A DNA stretch of 64,000 nucleotides from Carallia brachiata (GCA_021464245.1 JADCRB010000010.1:4835816-4899815), one strand, 5' to 3'. Shown: positions 1 through 12,047, counted from the stretch's first letter. Made by a program: numbers and translations. The notes: generated from the letters alone by a model not told the origin.

Positions 1-1104
1 ATTCTGAAAATGTCGAACCAGTGTTGTGTCTGATACAAACACTTATCATTTTAAAAGTATATGTAGGTAGCCTCCTTCAGGTCCACGGGGTGTCTCTAGA
101 TTAGGACAAGTTAGGAGTGCAACTGCCCTGTGTAGGGGTCTCAAGGAGTGATGTTTCAGTTGTTGCTCGTTTGTAAAGGTGTAAGTCTTCCTCGGGATCA
201 AAAAACAAAAAAAATCTGTTACTTGCAGCATGTGAGGCTAATTTTCCAATACGTGGTATGTTTGTAAAATGTAATTTTTTTTCTCAAAAATAAGGCCTTC
301 CCCCCAGCGTTGAAACACTGATTACAATTCGCAACACCTCTTCTGTCTTCTGCCAACTGCACTGATTTTTTTTTTCGCATGCTATTTGGTTAATTGGCTC
401 AGTTTTTTTGTATCTTTAGTTATAGGCTTTTCTCCCCGCAACGTGCAAATGGGTGGACTGCATAAACTTCGCACAATCCCTTTAAGTTTCTCTGATTTGA
501 ATAACTACATAGTTTCTCAGGCTCTGAATGTAGACCGCTCAGGCATAATGCCATCATACGCGGGACATAATTTTTCACTTAGATCTAGCAGGGTGATCTA
601 TCCTCTGCAACTATATATCGCACAAACCGTGCTTCCCACCCACATTATTTTTTTTTTTTAAGTATTTGTTTTGTTTCTTTTCCCTCGGAGCCTAAAATTG
701 CCAAAATCAGAACATTTAAAGATCATCCACCACAGAAACAACAATGCATCAAGCAATCTAAATCAAAGAAAGAACAAAAAAACAATCAAATAAAAGATTC
801 CAGCAATCATTTTTACATTAATCATATGCACAAAAAACTCTCTTGGCAAGAACATTTTAAAGTTCAGAGCTGATCAATTGGTGACATCTCAAAATCAAGA
901 TAAGCCTTTTTTATTGAAGCACTGTTTCAACATTCATAACATTATCTGTCACTTTCTCTTTCAGGAAAACAGAAATATCAGCTCGTTCCTCAGACTACAA
1001 TCCCACCTTACTATTGCCATACACCAAAGTAAATGGTTGATTGTAAAGCAATTAAATCAAACAAAAAGTCACAAAACAAGAAAACCAGCCAGCCAACCTG
1101 CCAG
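1..1104. other. Intergenic DNA 3' of the uL3 gene
   Basis: No gene is recognised here. The last several hundred bases next to 1105 should include the 3' UTR of the uL3 gene. Short open frames exist, for example 386-661 on the plus strand, but their products match no family I know and end in homopolymer tracts. Runs of T occur near 277, 367 and 648. Confidence 0.5.
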
Positions 1105-3855
1105 TTAGTCTGCAGCCATAAATGGATCTACTTCCCCAAGATCTGCAACTAGAGATCCTGTCGTATCCTCACCTTCTACTGCAAAGTATGTTGGGAATGG
1201 AAGCGATGAAATATCAGGCTTCTTGTAGACTGCATCCTTTATAAAAACAAAGTCCCCTTCATTACCAGGTACCTGGAAGAATTTCCATCAACAATATTAC
1301 AAGAGAGACATAAAATAATCATTAGAATGAGGAACATGGTTAATTTCAGCCTGATTGCCAGCGCAGAAAACAAAAGTGAAAGCATAGTCCAAGAAATTGA
1401 CACTCATCGACTAATTCATCCCACATATTGTTTCATGAGCTGTGCACTTCCGATTTCCAAAGGTCTAAAACTTTTGTTTGGAAATGGTTGTTATCATTCA
1501 GGATAGCTTTAATGGTTTCGTTCACCGGATACGTAAAGGCTAACAGGAGAACAAACTCAGCATATTATTGCGCAAATGTTATTAAAGGGCATGGCTAACT
1601 TCCCTATCCTTTTGTTTGCATTTTAATCCTATATCCAAAAGATGGTAAATTCAGCAGGGAAACCGTACTTGGCCTTTCACCCACATCATATCCCGTGATG
1701 GATCTATTTTGTACACCCACACGTTTTTAACTGTTCTCTGCTGCACGCCCATGTGCCCAGGCATCTTTTTGCCTTTAAATACCTGTTTCATCAAAAGAGC
1801 AAAGAAAAAAATGACAAAATTACGGCCAATACCATTTGCAAGCAGCAAAAAATATGCAGTAATTTAGTGAGTCATCTCATAAGCATGCAATTTCCTAGAA
1901 CACAATACAGTTGTTTGTCATAAAAGGTAAAGAAAGCAAGATTGTCCAGGCATCGCATGGAGAACATAGCTTTAAGCAACATGGATAGAAGGACAGAGCT
2001 CATGTAGCAACACTATCTAGTTTAGGTTACTACTTAGTTGAGACAATTAAGATTTTCCACCCACCAATAGTCCTTGGCATATCATGTTCTATCCTTTGTT
2101 GAATTAGTGACTGTGTAAGTGTTGATGACACCGAAACAAAGAACTATCAATATGGAAATTCACTACAGAACTTTAAAAGAACACTGTCCATGTCTTCTTC
2201 AGACAGAAAGGAAAATATTCAGCTAAATTTGAAAGTGAATAATAGATGATATAGAATTACATTTAAGATTCAATTACTTCAGCACAATTAATTGCACAAC
2301 AGTGCATGAGAAATAATGATACTTAAATGACATTCACCTGGAAACTCAAATTAATTACAGAGAACCACTCATGACCTCCAGATAGACATTGAATCACAAA
2401 ATATTTACGTACAAACTGCACATACAGAAGCTTTGTGAAAAAGTGTTCAATCAATACGTTTCTATCAGCATTGCTTACCAAACATGCCTTCCACTGCCGA
2501 AAGCAGGAAAGTGTTTTTTTTTTTTTTTTTTTTGTGGGCATATCTCTTAGCTGTTCACAAATCATATCAGAAAGAGAGAGAGAGAGAGAGAGGGAGAGTA
2601 CACCTTTCCAGGAGCATCCCTCTGACCGGTAGAACCAGGACTTCTATGTGATTTTGAAGCACCATGACTTGCTGGTCCTCCTTTAAATCCATGTCTTTTC
2701 ATAACACCCTGGAAAGAGGATATAAACAAGAAAAGGTGTAAGAAGGGTAATAAAGAATTGCTCCTAAAATTTTTAGAAGATGTTTACGCAAATAAGTAAC
2801 GAATTATACTGCTAAGAAGGAACAGATGAGTCAGATTAAACTTCGTGAAATAAAACTTTCGAATAGAAGTTTAAAATTCGAAACTAATGTACACCACGTT
2901 TATGGCAAACAGAAAACATGCAAGTCACCCTTCTGATCTGATTACTTACCAATCTTCACTCAAGACATGCAATTTCTCCAAAACTCCAAACAAAAATGTT
3001 GTCACAAATGAAGAAAACAAGGTATTAAGCAGAAATATACTCAAGTCACAGCAATTTCAAGAGACTTTGGCAACTTACTGGCTAAGATTGAAAAATTATA
3101 TATGTGAAGGTTTTTACAATTTTCTGATTAAATCAGGTCAGCAAAAGGGGAAAAAAAGCAAGAGAATTGAAACTTAAATAAGAGAATAACAGACCTGAAA
3201 ACCTTTTCCTTTGGTGATTCCAGTAACATCTACAAATTGTCCGGGAAGAAAATGGCGAACACCGAGCGGAGTACCGAGGGGGAGGAGGGCATCTTCAGTA
3301 ACAGGAAACTCCTTTAGTTTTCTCTTCAAGGGAACGCCTTGAGCTCTAAAATGACCTACTTCGGGGTTCGTCAAATGCTTTGCCTTCTTCTGCCCAAAAC
3401 CAATCTGACTAACACACCACACATAGCCATAAACATCAAATTTTCCAGTTCCGGAAATCCCAGAAGTAAAACGAGGTAAAGATGAGAAAAAACAATGGTA
3501 CCTGTAGGGAAAAGATTCCTTCTTTCTCGACAGTCTTGACCTGGCAGACGATATTGTCATCGACCCAGAGGATAGTGACAGGAATTCTGGCACCCCATTT
3601 GTCCCAAAGAGCAGTCATCCCACACTTGAGAGCAATGAGTCCAGTTCGCTTAGAATTAGGGGTCATTACAGCTGGTTTTGCTTCAATGATTCGAGGAGTC
3701 TGCTGTTGGTTTTGGATCTGGGATACGTCTGTGCAGAACCAGCTTCTGAGAAAGTGCCGGTACGGAAGAGGTGCCGGCGATGAAATGGCGGCTTTGGAAT
3801 CGAGGGAGATATGGTGGTGGATGCGAGAAATGAGTCCTCTTGGAAGGTGGGACAT
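1105..3855 (-). CDS. RPL3P: Organellar large-subunit ribosomal protein uL3 (mitochondrial/plastid L3-2 type)
   Basis: Five exons are readable: 3855-3502, 3404-3195, 2708-2604, 1782-1669 and 1272-1105. All introns are GT-AG in phase 0, and the product is 316 aa ending in FMAAD. The protein is a bacterial-type L3 component of organellar ribosomes, which binds 23S-like rRNA near the peptidyl-transferase centre. Seen in the sequence: an Arg/Ser-rich N-terminus with few acidic residues (about residues 1-55), consistent with an organelle presequence; then the L3 core with [17 protein letters not shown], the [20 protein letters not shown] loop spanning exons 2-3, and [20 protein letters not shown] spanning exons 3-4. 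It resembles Arabidopsis At3g17465, which I recall as annotated RPL3P. Mitochondrial versus plastid location cannot be settled here. The ATG at 3855 is the first in frame. Introns are AT-rich, and intron 3 holds the (GA)n tract near 2572-2592. Confidence 0.93.
2571..2597. repeat. (GA)n microsatellite in uL3 intron 3
   Basis: The plus strand shows a GA dinucleotide run with one GGGA interruption, immediately downstream (in gene orientation) of the uL3 exon 3 donor site at 2603. It follows a poly-T tract at about 2515-2533. Confidence 0.85.
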
Positions 3856-5525
3856 TGGCTTCAGCTCTTAGTACATAAAACGAACAAAAAATTCCTACTG
3901 TCTGCTACTTAACGAAGAGGGAGATGATGTCGAAGATCAAAAAGTCGTAAACTTTCAGATTCTGAATTGTTTGAAATTGGATGAACCACCAAAGACCGAA
4001 CACCAAGAGCAGAGGAAGGAAGACAGAATTAGAGGGTTTGCCCTCTGGGGGAGTTTAGGTGTAGGGTTTTAGGATGGAATTGGACCGCTAGTCAACCGTA
4101 TTGTTGCGAGATTGTTAATAAAACGACACTAACTTAGTCGTTTGAGGCCCCTACCAATGTCTAGCCCACAACATGACTAGAACGTGGGCTTCTTTATTTT
4201 GGAGTGAACATTTTGGGCCGGCCTTCGCTAATTGGCATTTAGCCGAGTAATATTCCCTAATTTGACAGCGAGAAATTAGATAAAAAGTACCCAATAAGTG
4301 CCGGTCGTAGTAGTTAAAAGTAGTTGTTTGAACCCCAAAATCGAAAGTTCGATCCTTGGAGCCGCACTTTTGGGGAGACCTTTGGCCTTCACCACTCGGG
4401 TCGAAAATTGCGAAGAGCAATGACTCCCACAATTTTTAAAAATAAATCAAAAAAAAAAGAAATTAGATAAAAAGTGAATAAAAAAATAAATAGAAAATAA
4501 TATAATAATAATGATATTATAATTAATAAAAAATGAGAATTAAAAAATTATGAGAAAGAAAATAATAAAATTTATAAGAGAAAAAATAAAAAATAATTAT
4601 TTAGATTAATAAAAAATAAATAAAATAAAAAAAAAATCTTTTTCTTTTCTTTATCGTTTCTTTGGAAAAATCTAATTATATGTCCAGTTGATTGTCGAAC
4701 GTTACACTCATCTTCTAAATGTTCAAATCCTCCAAAGATCAAAATAAATAAATAAATAAAAAGTACAAATGAGTTGGAATTGGAAGTCTTTTTGCTTGCT
4801 TTTGAATTGGAGGAAGCACTCCAAAGCAGCGGTTGTGAAGTGATAGGACCTTCGCCTGATGGAGGTGTTCAACACCACCATCATCAGCAACCAAACACAA
4901 ACATCCTAATATACCTTCATTTTTTTCTTTTCTTTTTTTTTTTTTGGATGGAAGAAGTGAAAATTCAATGTTCTAATTAGCCAATTGCTTGCCATTTCCT
5001 TACTAGTCAGAATGACCCTATAAATTGCCGGTTTCTTCAATCCTTCACATTCTTTCTCAATTAGATGTTCATTGTTTATCAGAAATTTTCGTTCCTGAAT
5101 GTGTCATTTCTTGTTTTCTGCTTTTTCCATTACAATCCTAGGTATGGTGCAAACAACCATTTAGGTGGAAGAATTTTTACGTGTACCCCCTCTTCACTTC
5201 TGAATAGTTGTTATTATCTTTCATCAAACTGCCCAACCCGATCAAAACCAAATCAAGTCAATGCAAGCTGAACTTGCCAAACCAAGTTCTTTTTAAGGGT
5301 TAGAGGATTTTATATCCATTTGTGGTTTGAGAAGTTTAAGTTGGATATGTATTATGCTTTTAGTCATAATTTCTGATTCCTGGTGCTCCCCCATAAAATC
5401 TCTGTTTTAGATGATGAAAAAGGAAAATAAAAAGAACCAAAGAAATTGCATCCCACGGGACACCAGACAAGAATAATAAGAAGCCTTGAAGGAAAGGCAC
5501 CATCTTTATTCTTTACTTTCTGATA
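3856..5525. other. Intergenic region upstream of the uL3 gene and 3' of CIPK1
   Basis: This holds the 5' UTR and promoter of the uL3 gene (from about 3856), a low-complexity A/T and purine-rich tract at about 4440-4660, and poly-T at 4917-4945. The segment 4300-4470 has a B-box-like motif (AAGTTCGATCCTT) followed by an A-rich tail and may be a tRNA-derived SINE relic, with low confidence. The far end (about 5460-5525) appears to be the displaced tail of the CIPK1 3' UTR. No protein gene is recognised. Confidence 0.5.
5505..5510 (-). promoter_or_regulatory. Probable original poly(A) signal of CIPK1, now separated from the gene
   Basis: The minus strand reads AATAAA here, about 20 bases beyond the retrotransposon target site. 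If the element and one target-site copy are removed, this signal would lie roughly 200 bases after the CIPK1 stop codon, a normal plant 3' UTR length. No AATAAA is seen between the CIPK1 stop at 12601 and the insertion at 12420. That it was the working signal is inference. Confidence 0.5.
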
Positions 5526-5530
5526 TCTCC
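5526..5530. repeat. Target-site duplication, left copy (TCTCC)
   Basis: TCTCC directly abuts the TG end of the left LTR. The same five bases follow the CA end of the right LTR at 12420-12424. A 5-bp duplication is normal for Ty3/gypsy integration. Confidence 0.93.
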
Positions 5531-5901
5531 TGATGTAGGATCAGTATCGAGAAGAAGATTATTGGTTGGGAAAATTGAAATTTATTCAAATTCTACAGAA
5601 ACAGTACAAACACACGAAAATAAGAACAACAACAGTGGAATCCACCACTGGCCAGATGGAATCCACCATCAACACTCAAACAGAGTTTTCAATCTTTTCT
5701 CAATACAATTCATAGCTTCCACAACAGAATAGGAGTAATATTTGTAGAATACAAGTTCAGAAAGAGACAAACAGTAGAAAGCATGCTTAAGGCACAATAA
5801 ATATTGAAATGACCCAATAGGATTTGACAAAGACTTAATTAGATTTTATCTTCCTATAATAATATTTGCCAAATCTTTTCTTGTTGTTTCTGTCTGCATC
5901 A
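5531..5901 (-). repeat. 3' LTR of the chromovirus (371 bp)
   Basis: Begins TGATGTAGGATC and ends TCTGCATCA on the plus strand. It is nearly identical to 12048-12419. An AATAAA poly(A) signal lies on the minus strand at 5581-5586. The integrase frame stops inside this LTR, at 5835. Confidence 0.96.
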
Positions 5902-7450
5902 TTCCCTCCGGGTTGAAAAGAACTCGACTCCGGCGAGTGAGACTGTAGGTACTGGGACAACAAGGTGGGGTCCAGGGAGTGGAACTCAGTCTCAGTGATC
6001 CAAGTTGCATCTGATGCTGGACGATCTTTCCACTTGACAAGAAAACGACGAAATCCACCATCGGAAGAAGCAACCAGCTCATCATCAAGAACAACATCAA
6101 TCACATCTCGTGGTGGTGGGAGGACTGGTGGCTTAGGCACAAGTGGACCTGTAGAGAGACTAGAAGAAACAGGAGGCTCGAAAGTGCCTCGGTAAGGTGA
6201 TAAATCTTCAACATTGAAAACAGGACTAATATTCATGTCAGCAGGTAAATCAAGTAAGTATGCATTAGGTCCCATTTTCTGAACAATAGGGAAAGGGCCA
6301 ATGGCTCGAGCATGCAGTTTCTTAAAAGAGTGTTTCGGATAACGCTCAGGTCGAATGCGAATCATGACATAATCACCTACATTGAAATCAATAGCCCTAC
6401 GATGCACATCAGCAGCAAGTTTATAACCACGATTACTTAAGGCAATTTTGCGTCGTATCTCAGCATGCAACTCATGGATGTGACGAGCAAAATTTTCAGC
6501 AGGCTCAGATGAACGGATATCAGGGGGAAGGGGAATGAGGTCAATAGGTGTACGAGGGGAATATCCATGCACAATCTCAAAAGGACTTTTGCCAGTAGTT
6601 CGATTAACCGAATTATTATAAGCAAACTCAGCAGTAGGCAAGATCAAATCCCAATTACCCTGTTTATCCCCTACAAGGCATCGAAGCAAATCTCCCAGAC
6701 TACGATTGACAACTTCAGTTTGACCATCAGTTTGAGGGTGAAAAGCAGAGGAAAATTTCAAAGTAGTACCAAAAAGTTTCCAAAGTGTTTTCCAAAAATA
6801 ACTGACAAATTTGACATCACGATCTGACACAATGGAACTAGGTAAACCATGCAATTTGACAACTTCCCTGAAGAACAATTTAGCAACATGAGACGCATCT
6901 GTGGACTTGTTACATGGAATGAAATGTGCCATTTTAGAGAACCTATCCACAACAACGAAAATAGAATCATGACCACGAGCTGTTTTGGGCAAACCAAGAA
7001 CGAAATCCATACTCACATCTCTCCAAGGCGCATGTGGAATGGGAAGAGGGGTGTACAGACCAGTGTTTTTCCTTTTAGTTTTGGCAACTTGACATGTGCG
7101 ACACTGTGACACAATCCTAAAAACATCTCGCTTTAATGATGGCCAATAAAATCTATCTTCAACAAGTGCAATGGTCTTATCTCTACCTAAATGTCCAGCT
7201 AATCCACCTGCATGCATCTCCCAAACTAAGAAATCACGAAGTGACGTGCGAGGAATACACAATTTACTGGACCTGAAAAGAAAACCATCATGAATGACAA
7301 AATCAACATAATCACGACGATCACCATCTTTAACAGCATGAAAAATGATACCGAAATCAGGACACTGAGGATACTCATCTACTAACCTATCAAATCCTAC
7401 GACATGAGTACTTAAAGACTGAAGAACAAAAACAACACGACTGAGAGCAT
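5835..7450 (-). pseudogene. Chromovirus integrase with chromodomain-like C-terminus (separate frame of pol)
   Basis: This reading frame carries an HHCC-type zinc-binding segment (GGHLGRDKTIALVEDRF through CRTCQVAK) and the DDE core with DFVLGLP, SDRDVKF and FHPQTDGQTE. The GPFPIVQKMG region follows, then a chromodomain-like stretch (FLVKWKDRPASDATWI), and a Ser/Pro and basic tail that ends within the 3' LTR at 5835. The first ATG in this frame is at 7262, but the frame is open further upstream and is really the continuation of pol after a frame change near 7450. Such chromodomains are thought to direct integration to particular chromatin; here the target was a gene 3' UTR. Confidence 0.9.
5902..5910 (-). 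other. Polypurine tract candidate
   Basis: On the minus strand a GGAGGGAA tract directly precedes the 3' LTR. This is the usual position for priming plus-strand DNA synthesis. It overlaps the integrase reading frame. Confidence 0.6.
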
Positions 7451-7840
7451 CGCAGCTTTATTTTCTGCACCAGAACAATGTTTGAGGACAAAAGAATATT
7501 CGTTCATAAACTCAACCCAAGCAGCATGACGAGAGTTTAGTTTCTTTTGGGAGTTCAGATAGCGCAATGCTTGATGGTCAGAATACAAGACAAACTCTTG
7601 AGGTAACAAATAATATCTCCAATGACGAAGTGACTGAACCACAGCATAAAACTCCTTGTCATAAGTGGAATATTTTTGCTTTGCCTCATTAAGCTTCTCG
7701 CTAAAGAAAGCTACAGGATGCCCTTCTTGACTTAAGACTCCCCCAATGCCTACACCAGAGGCATCACAAGCGACTTCGAAAACCTTACGAAAGTCGGGGT
7801 GTCTCAAAACAGGCGCTTCACTAAGCTTTTGCTTGACCCA
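7412..7840 (-). pseudogene. Chromovirus RNase H segment (frame-shifted from both neighbours)
   Basis: The segment contains ACDASGVGIGGVLSQEG, EKLNEAKQKYSTYDKE and LYSDHQALRYL, the acidic and conserved residues of gypsy RNase H. It is in a different frame from the reverse transcriptase upstream (change between about 7838 and 7850) and from the integrase downstream (change at about 7449-7456). After the second change the frame runs into a non-homologous Leu/Phe-rich tail ending at 7412. Confidence 0.88.
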
Positions 7841-9470
7841 GTGAAAGCCTTAGAAGCTGCAGGAGTCCAATGGAAATCTCCCTTTTTCAAGCAATCTGTA
7901 ATGGGAGCCAGAATGGTGCTAAACCCCTTAATGAATTTTCGATAGAAAGCAGCTAAACCGTGAAAACTACGAACCTCAGTGATTGACTTGGGTTCAGGCC
8001 ACTCTCTAATAGCTTTAATCTTCTCGGGGTCGGCAGCTATACCTCGTGTAGACACAACGAAGCCTAAGAATAACACCTCAGACTGAAGAAAGGAACACTT
8101 CTTAAGGTTGACATACAGCTTGACCTCCTTAAGAGTGATGAAAACTGAACGCAAATGACTTAGGTGCTCTTCTTTTGACTTACTGTACACAAGGATGTCG
8201 TCAAAGTAGACAACAAGGAATTTACCGATGAACGGTTTCAAGACAGTAGTCATTACCCGCATAAAAGTACTGGGTGCATTGGACAAGCCAAAGGGCATGA
8301 CTAGCCATTCGTACAAGCCATCTTGTGTCTTAAATGCAGTTTTCCATTCATCCCCAGGCCTAATGCGAATTTGGTGATATCCGCTTCGCAAGTCTATTTT
8401 GGAATACCAACTAGAACCAGCTAGCATATCCAACATATCTTCAAGCCTAGGAATAGGGAACCTGTACTTTACAGTGATTTTGTTGATGGCTCGACTGTCA
8501 ACACACATTCTCCATGATCCATCTTTCTTTGGAGTTAACAAGGCAGGAACAGCACAGGGACTAAGGCTATGACGTACAAATCCTTTAGACAAAAGTTCCT
8601 CAACTTGTCTGTTTAACTCTTCTCGTTCCTTGGGATTCATCCGATAATGTGGGAGGTTTGGTAATTGTGACCCAGGAATTAGATCAATGGCATGTTGAAT
8701 GTCTCTCATTGGTGGTAACTCACTAGGAAGTTCCTCAGGCATGATATCCTCAAATTCAGTTAACAAATTTTGAAGTTCAAGAGGGACGTCATAATTAGGC
8801 TTGGTGAAATGAGGAAAGGCTTCTCTAGCAACAATTGCTACTCGACAATCACTCGTCTGCCATTCTTTCTCAAATGCTCTATGATTTAGGATGTGAAGAC
8901 CTTTCTTTATCGGAATGGGATGAGCAGGTTTGGGTTTTACCTTATTGTCTCTTAGTTGGGGTCGTGCAGGTCTAAGAATGATGTTTTTGCCCTTATACTT
9001 AAAGACATAGGTATTCTCCCTACCATGATTCGTCACATCAAGATCATAAAGCCATGGGCGTCCAAGAAGAATGTGAGCAACATCCATAGGTAAAACATCA
9101 CAGTAAACTTTATCCTCATAATCACCTAATTGAATGGGCACTAAGCATCTCTCGGTGACTGGCAAGGTTGTTTCGTTTACCCATGCTACCTTAAAAGGAT
9201 GAGGATGAGGCTCTGCTTTAAGATTCAGGCGCGAGATAGCAGACTTAGAGACAACGTTCATGGTGCTACCACCATCAATGACCATCTTACAACTTCGATC
9301 TCCTGACTTAATGTAGGTGTGAAAAATGCTAGTTCGCTTCCATTCATTATTGTCTACAAAAGTAGTCAATACACACCTAACAACACCACAGTGTTGGTCT
9401 ACTTCGTCAGGATCATCAAGATAGTCATCTTCATCTCCAGAATATTCCACAGGATCAACAATTTGATTTT
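7804..9470 (-). pseudogene. Chromovirus protease and reverse transcriptase
   Basis: In order: an aspartic protease segment with IDGGSTMNVVSKSAI and HILLGRPWLYDLDV; then reverse transcriptase with LPPMRDIQHAIDL, MCVDSRAINKITVKYRFPIP, MPFGLSNAPSTFMR and the catalytic VVYFDDILVYS; then the thumb/connection (GFVVSTRGIAADPEKI). An ATG at 9450 opens the longest frame, but the region upstream is continuous with the end of gag in another frame. The homologous part ends near 7845, after which the frame reads about a dozen unrelated residues to a stop at 7804. Confidence 0.92.
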
Positions 9471-9476
9471 CTCCTT

Positions 9477-10808
9477 CTACGGGTCATCTGAGTTTGGCTC
9501 TATAACTAGGGCACGTTGGGGACAACGAGCAGCTATATGACCATATTGGTGACATCGATGACATTGAATAGAGGAATTACTGGCTCGGGACTCCATTGAA
9601 GATCCGATAGGACGTGAATTGGGAGTGAAAGATGTTTTCTCCTTACCAAGATTGTCTCTAGGCACAGGCTGAGTGACAGATTTTGAGTGAGAAGAAGAGG
9701 TGGAAGGAAGGAAAGATTTTGTCTGACGCGAGGTGGGGACAGAGGTAGACACACGTTTTAAGGAAGAGACCCTACTGTGTTTCTCAATCTCTAAAGCCTT
9801 ATGATAAGCTTCTTCGAGAGTGTCAGGAAATGTGAGGGAAACTTCTCTTTTGATGTCATACCTAAGACCGTTAACAAATCGACCGACAGTGACAAAAGAA
9901 TCTTCATGCATTTCACATCGAAGTAGGAGTTCTTCAAATTTGGACATGTAATCAGTCACACTAGAAGTCAATTGCCTGAGATTTAAGAGTTGCTCGAATA
10001 ACTGACTCCTATGAAAGGTGGGAATGTATTTTCGTTTCAATTTCATTTTCATAACTGCCCACTGAGTGACTGGTGGTTCTCCTAGACGTTCCATGTTGCG
10101 TTGTTCATTTTGCCAAAATTTCTTTGCAGCGCCCACAAGTTTTAATTTAGCAAAACGGACACGTTCGATATCTGTCATGTCATACCACTCAAAATAATCT
10201 TCTAGACTATCCAACCAATCCATGAACACGTTGGGATTTAAAGTACCATCATATTCAGGTGCATCAAGTTTGACTCGTTTGGTGACATCATGATAGTCTA
10301 AATGACCGTGTAGAGGTGGTTGTCTAGGGAATCTTTCATTTCTACCAAATTCATTACCTCTCTCAGGTAGATCAAAAATTGGGTGGCCATGTTCAGGTCT
10401 ACGAGGTGCTCTGGGGGTATAATGGTAGTCTGTGGGATAGTCTTGGGGAAAATTATGACCTTCACCTACAGGCTGTCTAGATTCAAATGCAGTTGGAATA
10501 TTTCCTTCAGGTGGGAATCTGACAGTAGGTCTAGGGGTAACAAGATTTCTTTGATTACCATGAGGGACAGGAGTGGATATTTGGGCATGAATAGATCCTT
10601 CCGCGGATTGCGGTGACTCTTGAGATTGCCTTACAGACTCAAGTTGTTCAATTCGATTCGTCAACTGCTGGACTGCCCCGATGAGATTTTGTATTTGGGA
10701 TTGTAAGATTTGGTTTTCTGGTGGGTTTAGGGGTTGGGAAGTGGAGGTTTTTTCGGTTTCTTTGTTGCTTACCATTTTTTTTTTTTTCAAATATACTGAG
10801 ATAGACAC
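9477..10808 (-). CDS. Chromovirus Gag
   Basis: A 443-codon frame. Residues about 190-330 form the retrotransposon gag domain (YDGTLNPNVFMDWLDSLEDY, FWQNEQRNMERLG, then the LLNLRQLTSSVTDYMSKFEE region). A Ser-rich linker leads to a CCHC zinc knuckle (CHRCHQYGHIAARC) near the C-terminus. The first ATG at 10808 is followed by a Lys run encoded by poly-A and a second ATG at 10775; either could be used. The stop at 9477 lies just before pol, which continues in another frame with only a few bases between. Confidence 0.9.
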   Translation of the reverse strand: MSISVYLKKKKMVSNKETEKTSTSQPLNPPENQILQSQIQNLIGAVQQLTNRIEQLESVRQSQESPQSAEGSIHAQISTPVPHGNQRNLVTPRPTVRFPPEGNIPTAFESRQPVGEGHNFPQDYPTDYHYTPRAPRRPEHGHPIFDLPERGNEFGRNERFPRQPPLHGHLDYHDVTKRVKLDAPEYDGTLNPNVFMDWLDSLEDYFEWYDMTDIERVRFAKLKLVGAAKKFWQNEQRNMERLGEPPVTQWAVMKMKLKRKYIPTFHRSQLFEQLLNLRQLTSSVTDYMSKFEELLLRCEMHEDSFVTVGRFVNGLRYDIKREVSLTFPDTLEEAYHKALEIEKHSRVSSLKRVSTSVPTSRQTKSFLPSTSSSHSKSVTQPVPRDNLGKEKTSFTPNSRPIGSSMESRASNSSIQCHRCHQYGHIAARCPQRALVIEPNSDDP

Positions 10809-12033
10809 TTATCACAAAAAGTAATAACGTTTATAAAATGATGCTGATGCACACGAAAACTACAAATTACAATGTAAGGTAAATATCATAGAACAGCATT
10901 AACAGGTCAAGATAATAAATGGGCATAAATAATGGTAAACATTAATAGTAGTGAGCAGACGGTCAATATTGAGAGCGAACAGATTGGTGAACAGGAAGGG
11001 CAATCAACAATACTATGGGTAAGAAATTAAAATAAGGAAAGGACAACCAATCAAGGACAATCAATCAAAATACATGCAAGGTAAACTGGAAGATTTGAAC
11101 ACGGGTTTTTGCATGGAGCCCAACACAAAACTACTAATTTATAATACTGACAAAATATTAGTGGAATTTTCAATATCAAAGAAAGATCATACCGAAACAT
11201 TTATTGGTGTTGACAAATCCCTTTAATTATTGAGCAAACCAATGTTTTCTTTGTCCTCGATAAAATCCATATGTGAAACTCCTTTAAGTCACCTTTGAAA
11301 TCTGCCTTCGATACAATAATAGCAGAAAAATTAGTGGGGAAACAAAATCACAAAGTTGAAAGTAGTTCCTGATGTCTCCGGCCAAGCTGATCGGTGGCGG
11401 CCCGTTTGAAACAAACACCGGCGGCGGGACCGAGGGTTTAGGCGGTCGGCGGTGGGAGCTAAGCTCCGGGCTGGGCCGAGGAAGACCAGGGGAGGCCGAG
11501 CTGGCGTCGGGGTAGCGCCGGTGAGGCTGTGGGCGGCCTGGACGTGTGCAAACGGCGGCGGAGAACAAGAAGGATAAGCTGGCCGGCGACGGGAAGCCAA
11601 GGAACAGACCTTCCAGTGGCCGAAAATGGAAGATCGGAGGGCTCTGACTCCGTCTGGACGGGTTTCGGTCGTCGGAGACGAAGGACGAAGCGGCGGCGGG
11701 GTGTGGAGCAGCGGGCTTTAGGCGCTTCTCCGGAGTGATACCGGAGTGATTCCGGCGCGTGGGTCCCGGAAATGGACAGATCGGCGAACAACGAACCAGA
11801 AAAGGTGGGTCTCGGTTTCCGGCGAGAGGTCGGCCGGCGGCCGGCGAGCGGCGGCGCGTGGCCGGCGGTCACTTTCCGGCGAGCTGCAGGAGAACAGAAT
11901 GCAGGTTCTTCTTTTGGATTTTGTTTTCTTTCTTTTTTGTTATTTTTTAATTTTATCAAATTGGGTCTTGGGTTATGGATGTTCGGGTGGACTGGAATAT
12001 GGCAGTTTGGGTGGCCTCTTGGATCGGAAGTTT
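10809..12033 (-). other. Chromovirus 5' leader with a GC-rich block
   Basis: About 1.2 kb of untranslated leader between the primer-binding site and gag. Bases 11380-11910 are strikingly GC-rich, full of CCGGCG-type motifs, against AT-rich surroundings. Open frames across it on both strands (for example 11459-12106 minus) are low-complexity Pro/Arg/Ser and match nothing I recognise. Confidence 0.7.
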
Positions 12034-12045
12034 GCTCTGATACCA
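12034..12045 (-). other. Primer-binding site for tRNA-iMet
   Basis: The minus strand reads TGGTATCAGAGC two bases inside the 5' LTR. This is the standard plant initiator-methionine tRNA complement used by many gypsy and copia elements. Confidence 0.93.
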
Positions 12046-12047
12046 AT

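Noticed and set aside
386..661. 91-codon plus-strand open frame near the left edge
   Set aside because: It matches no known family and ends in Phe encoded by poly-T.
9460..9480. Programmed gag-pol frameshift
   Set aside because: Chromoviruses of this type usually have one gag-pol frame, and two more frame breaks occur downstream in the same copy, so mutation (or sequence error) is the simpler reading.
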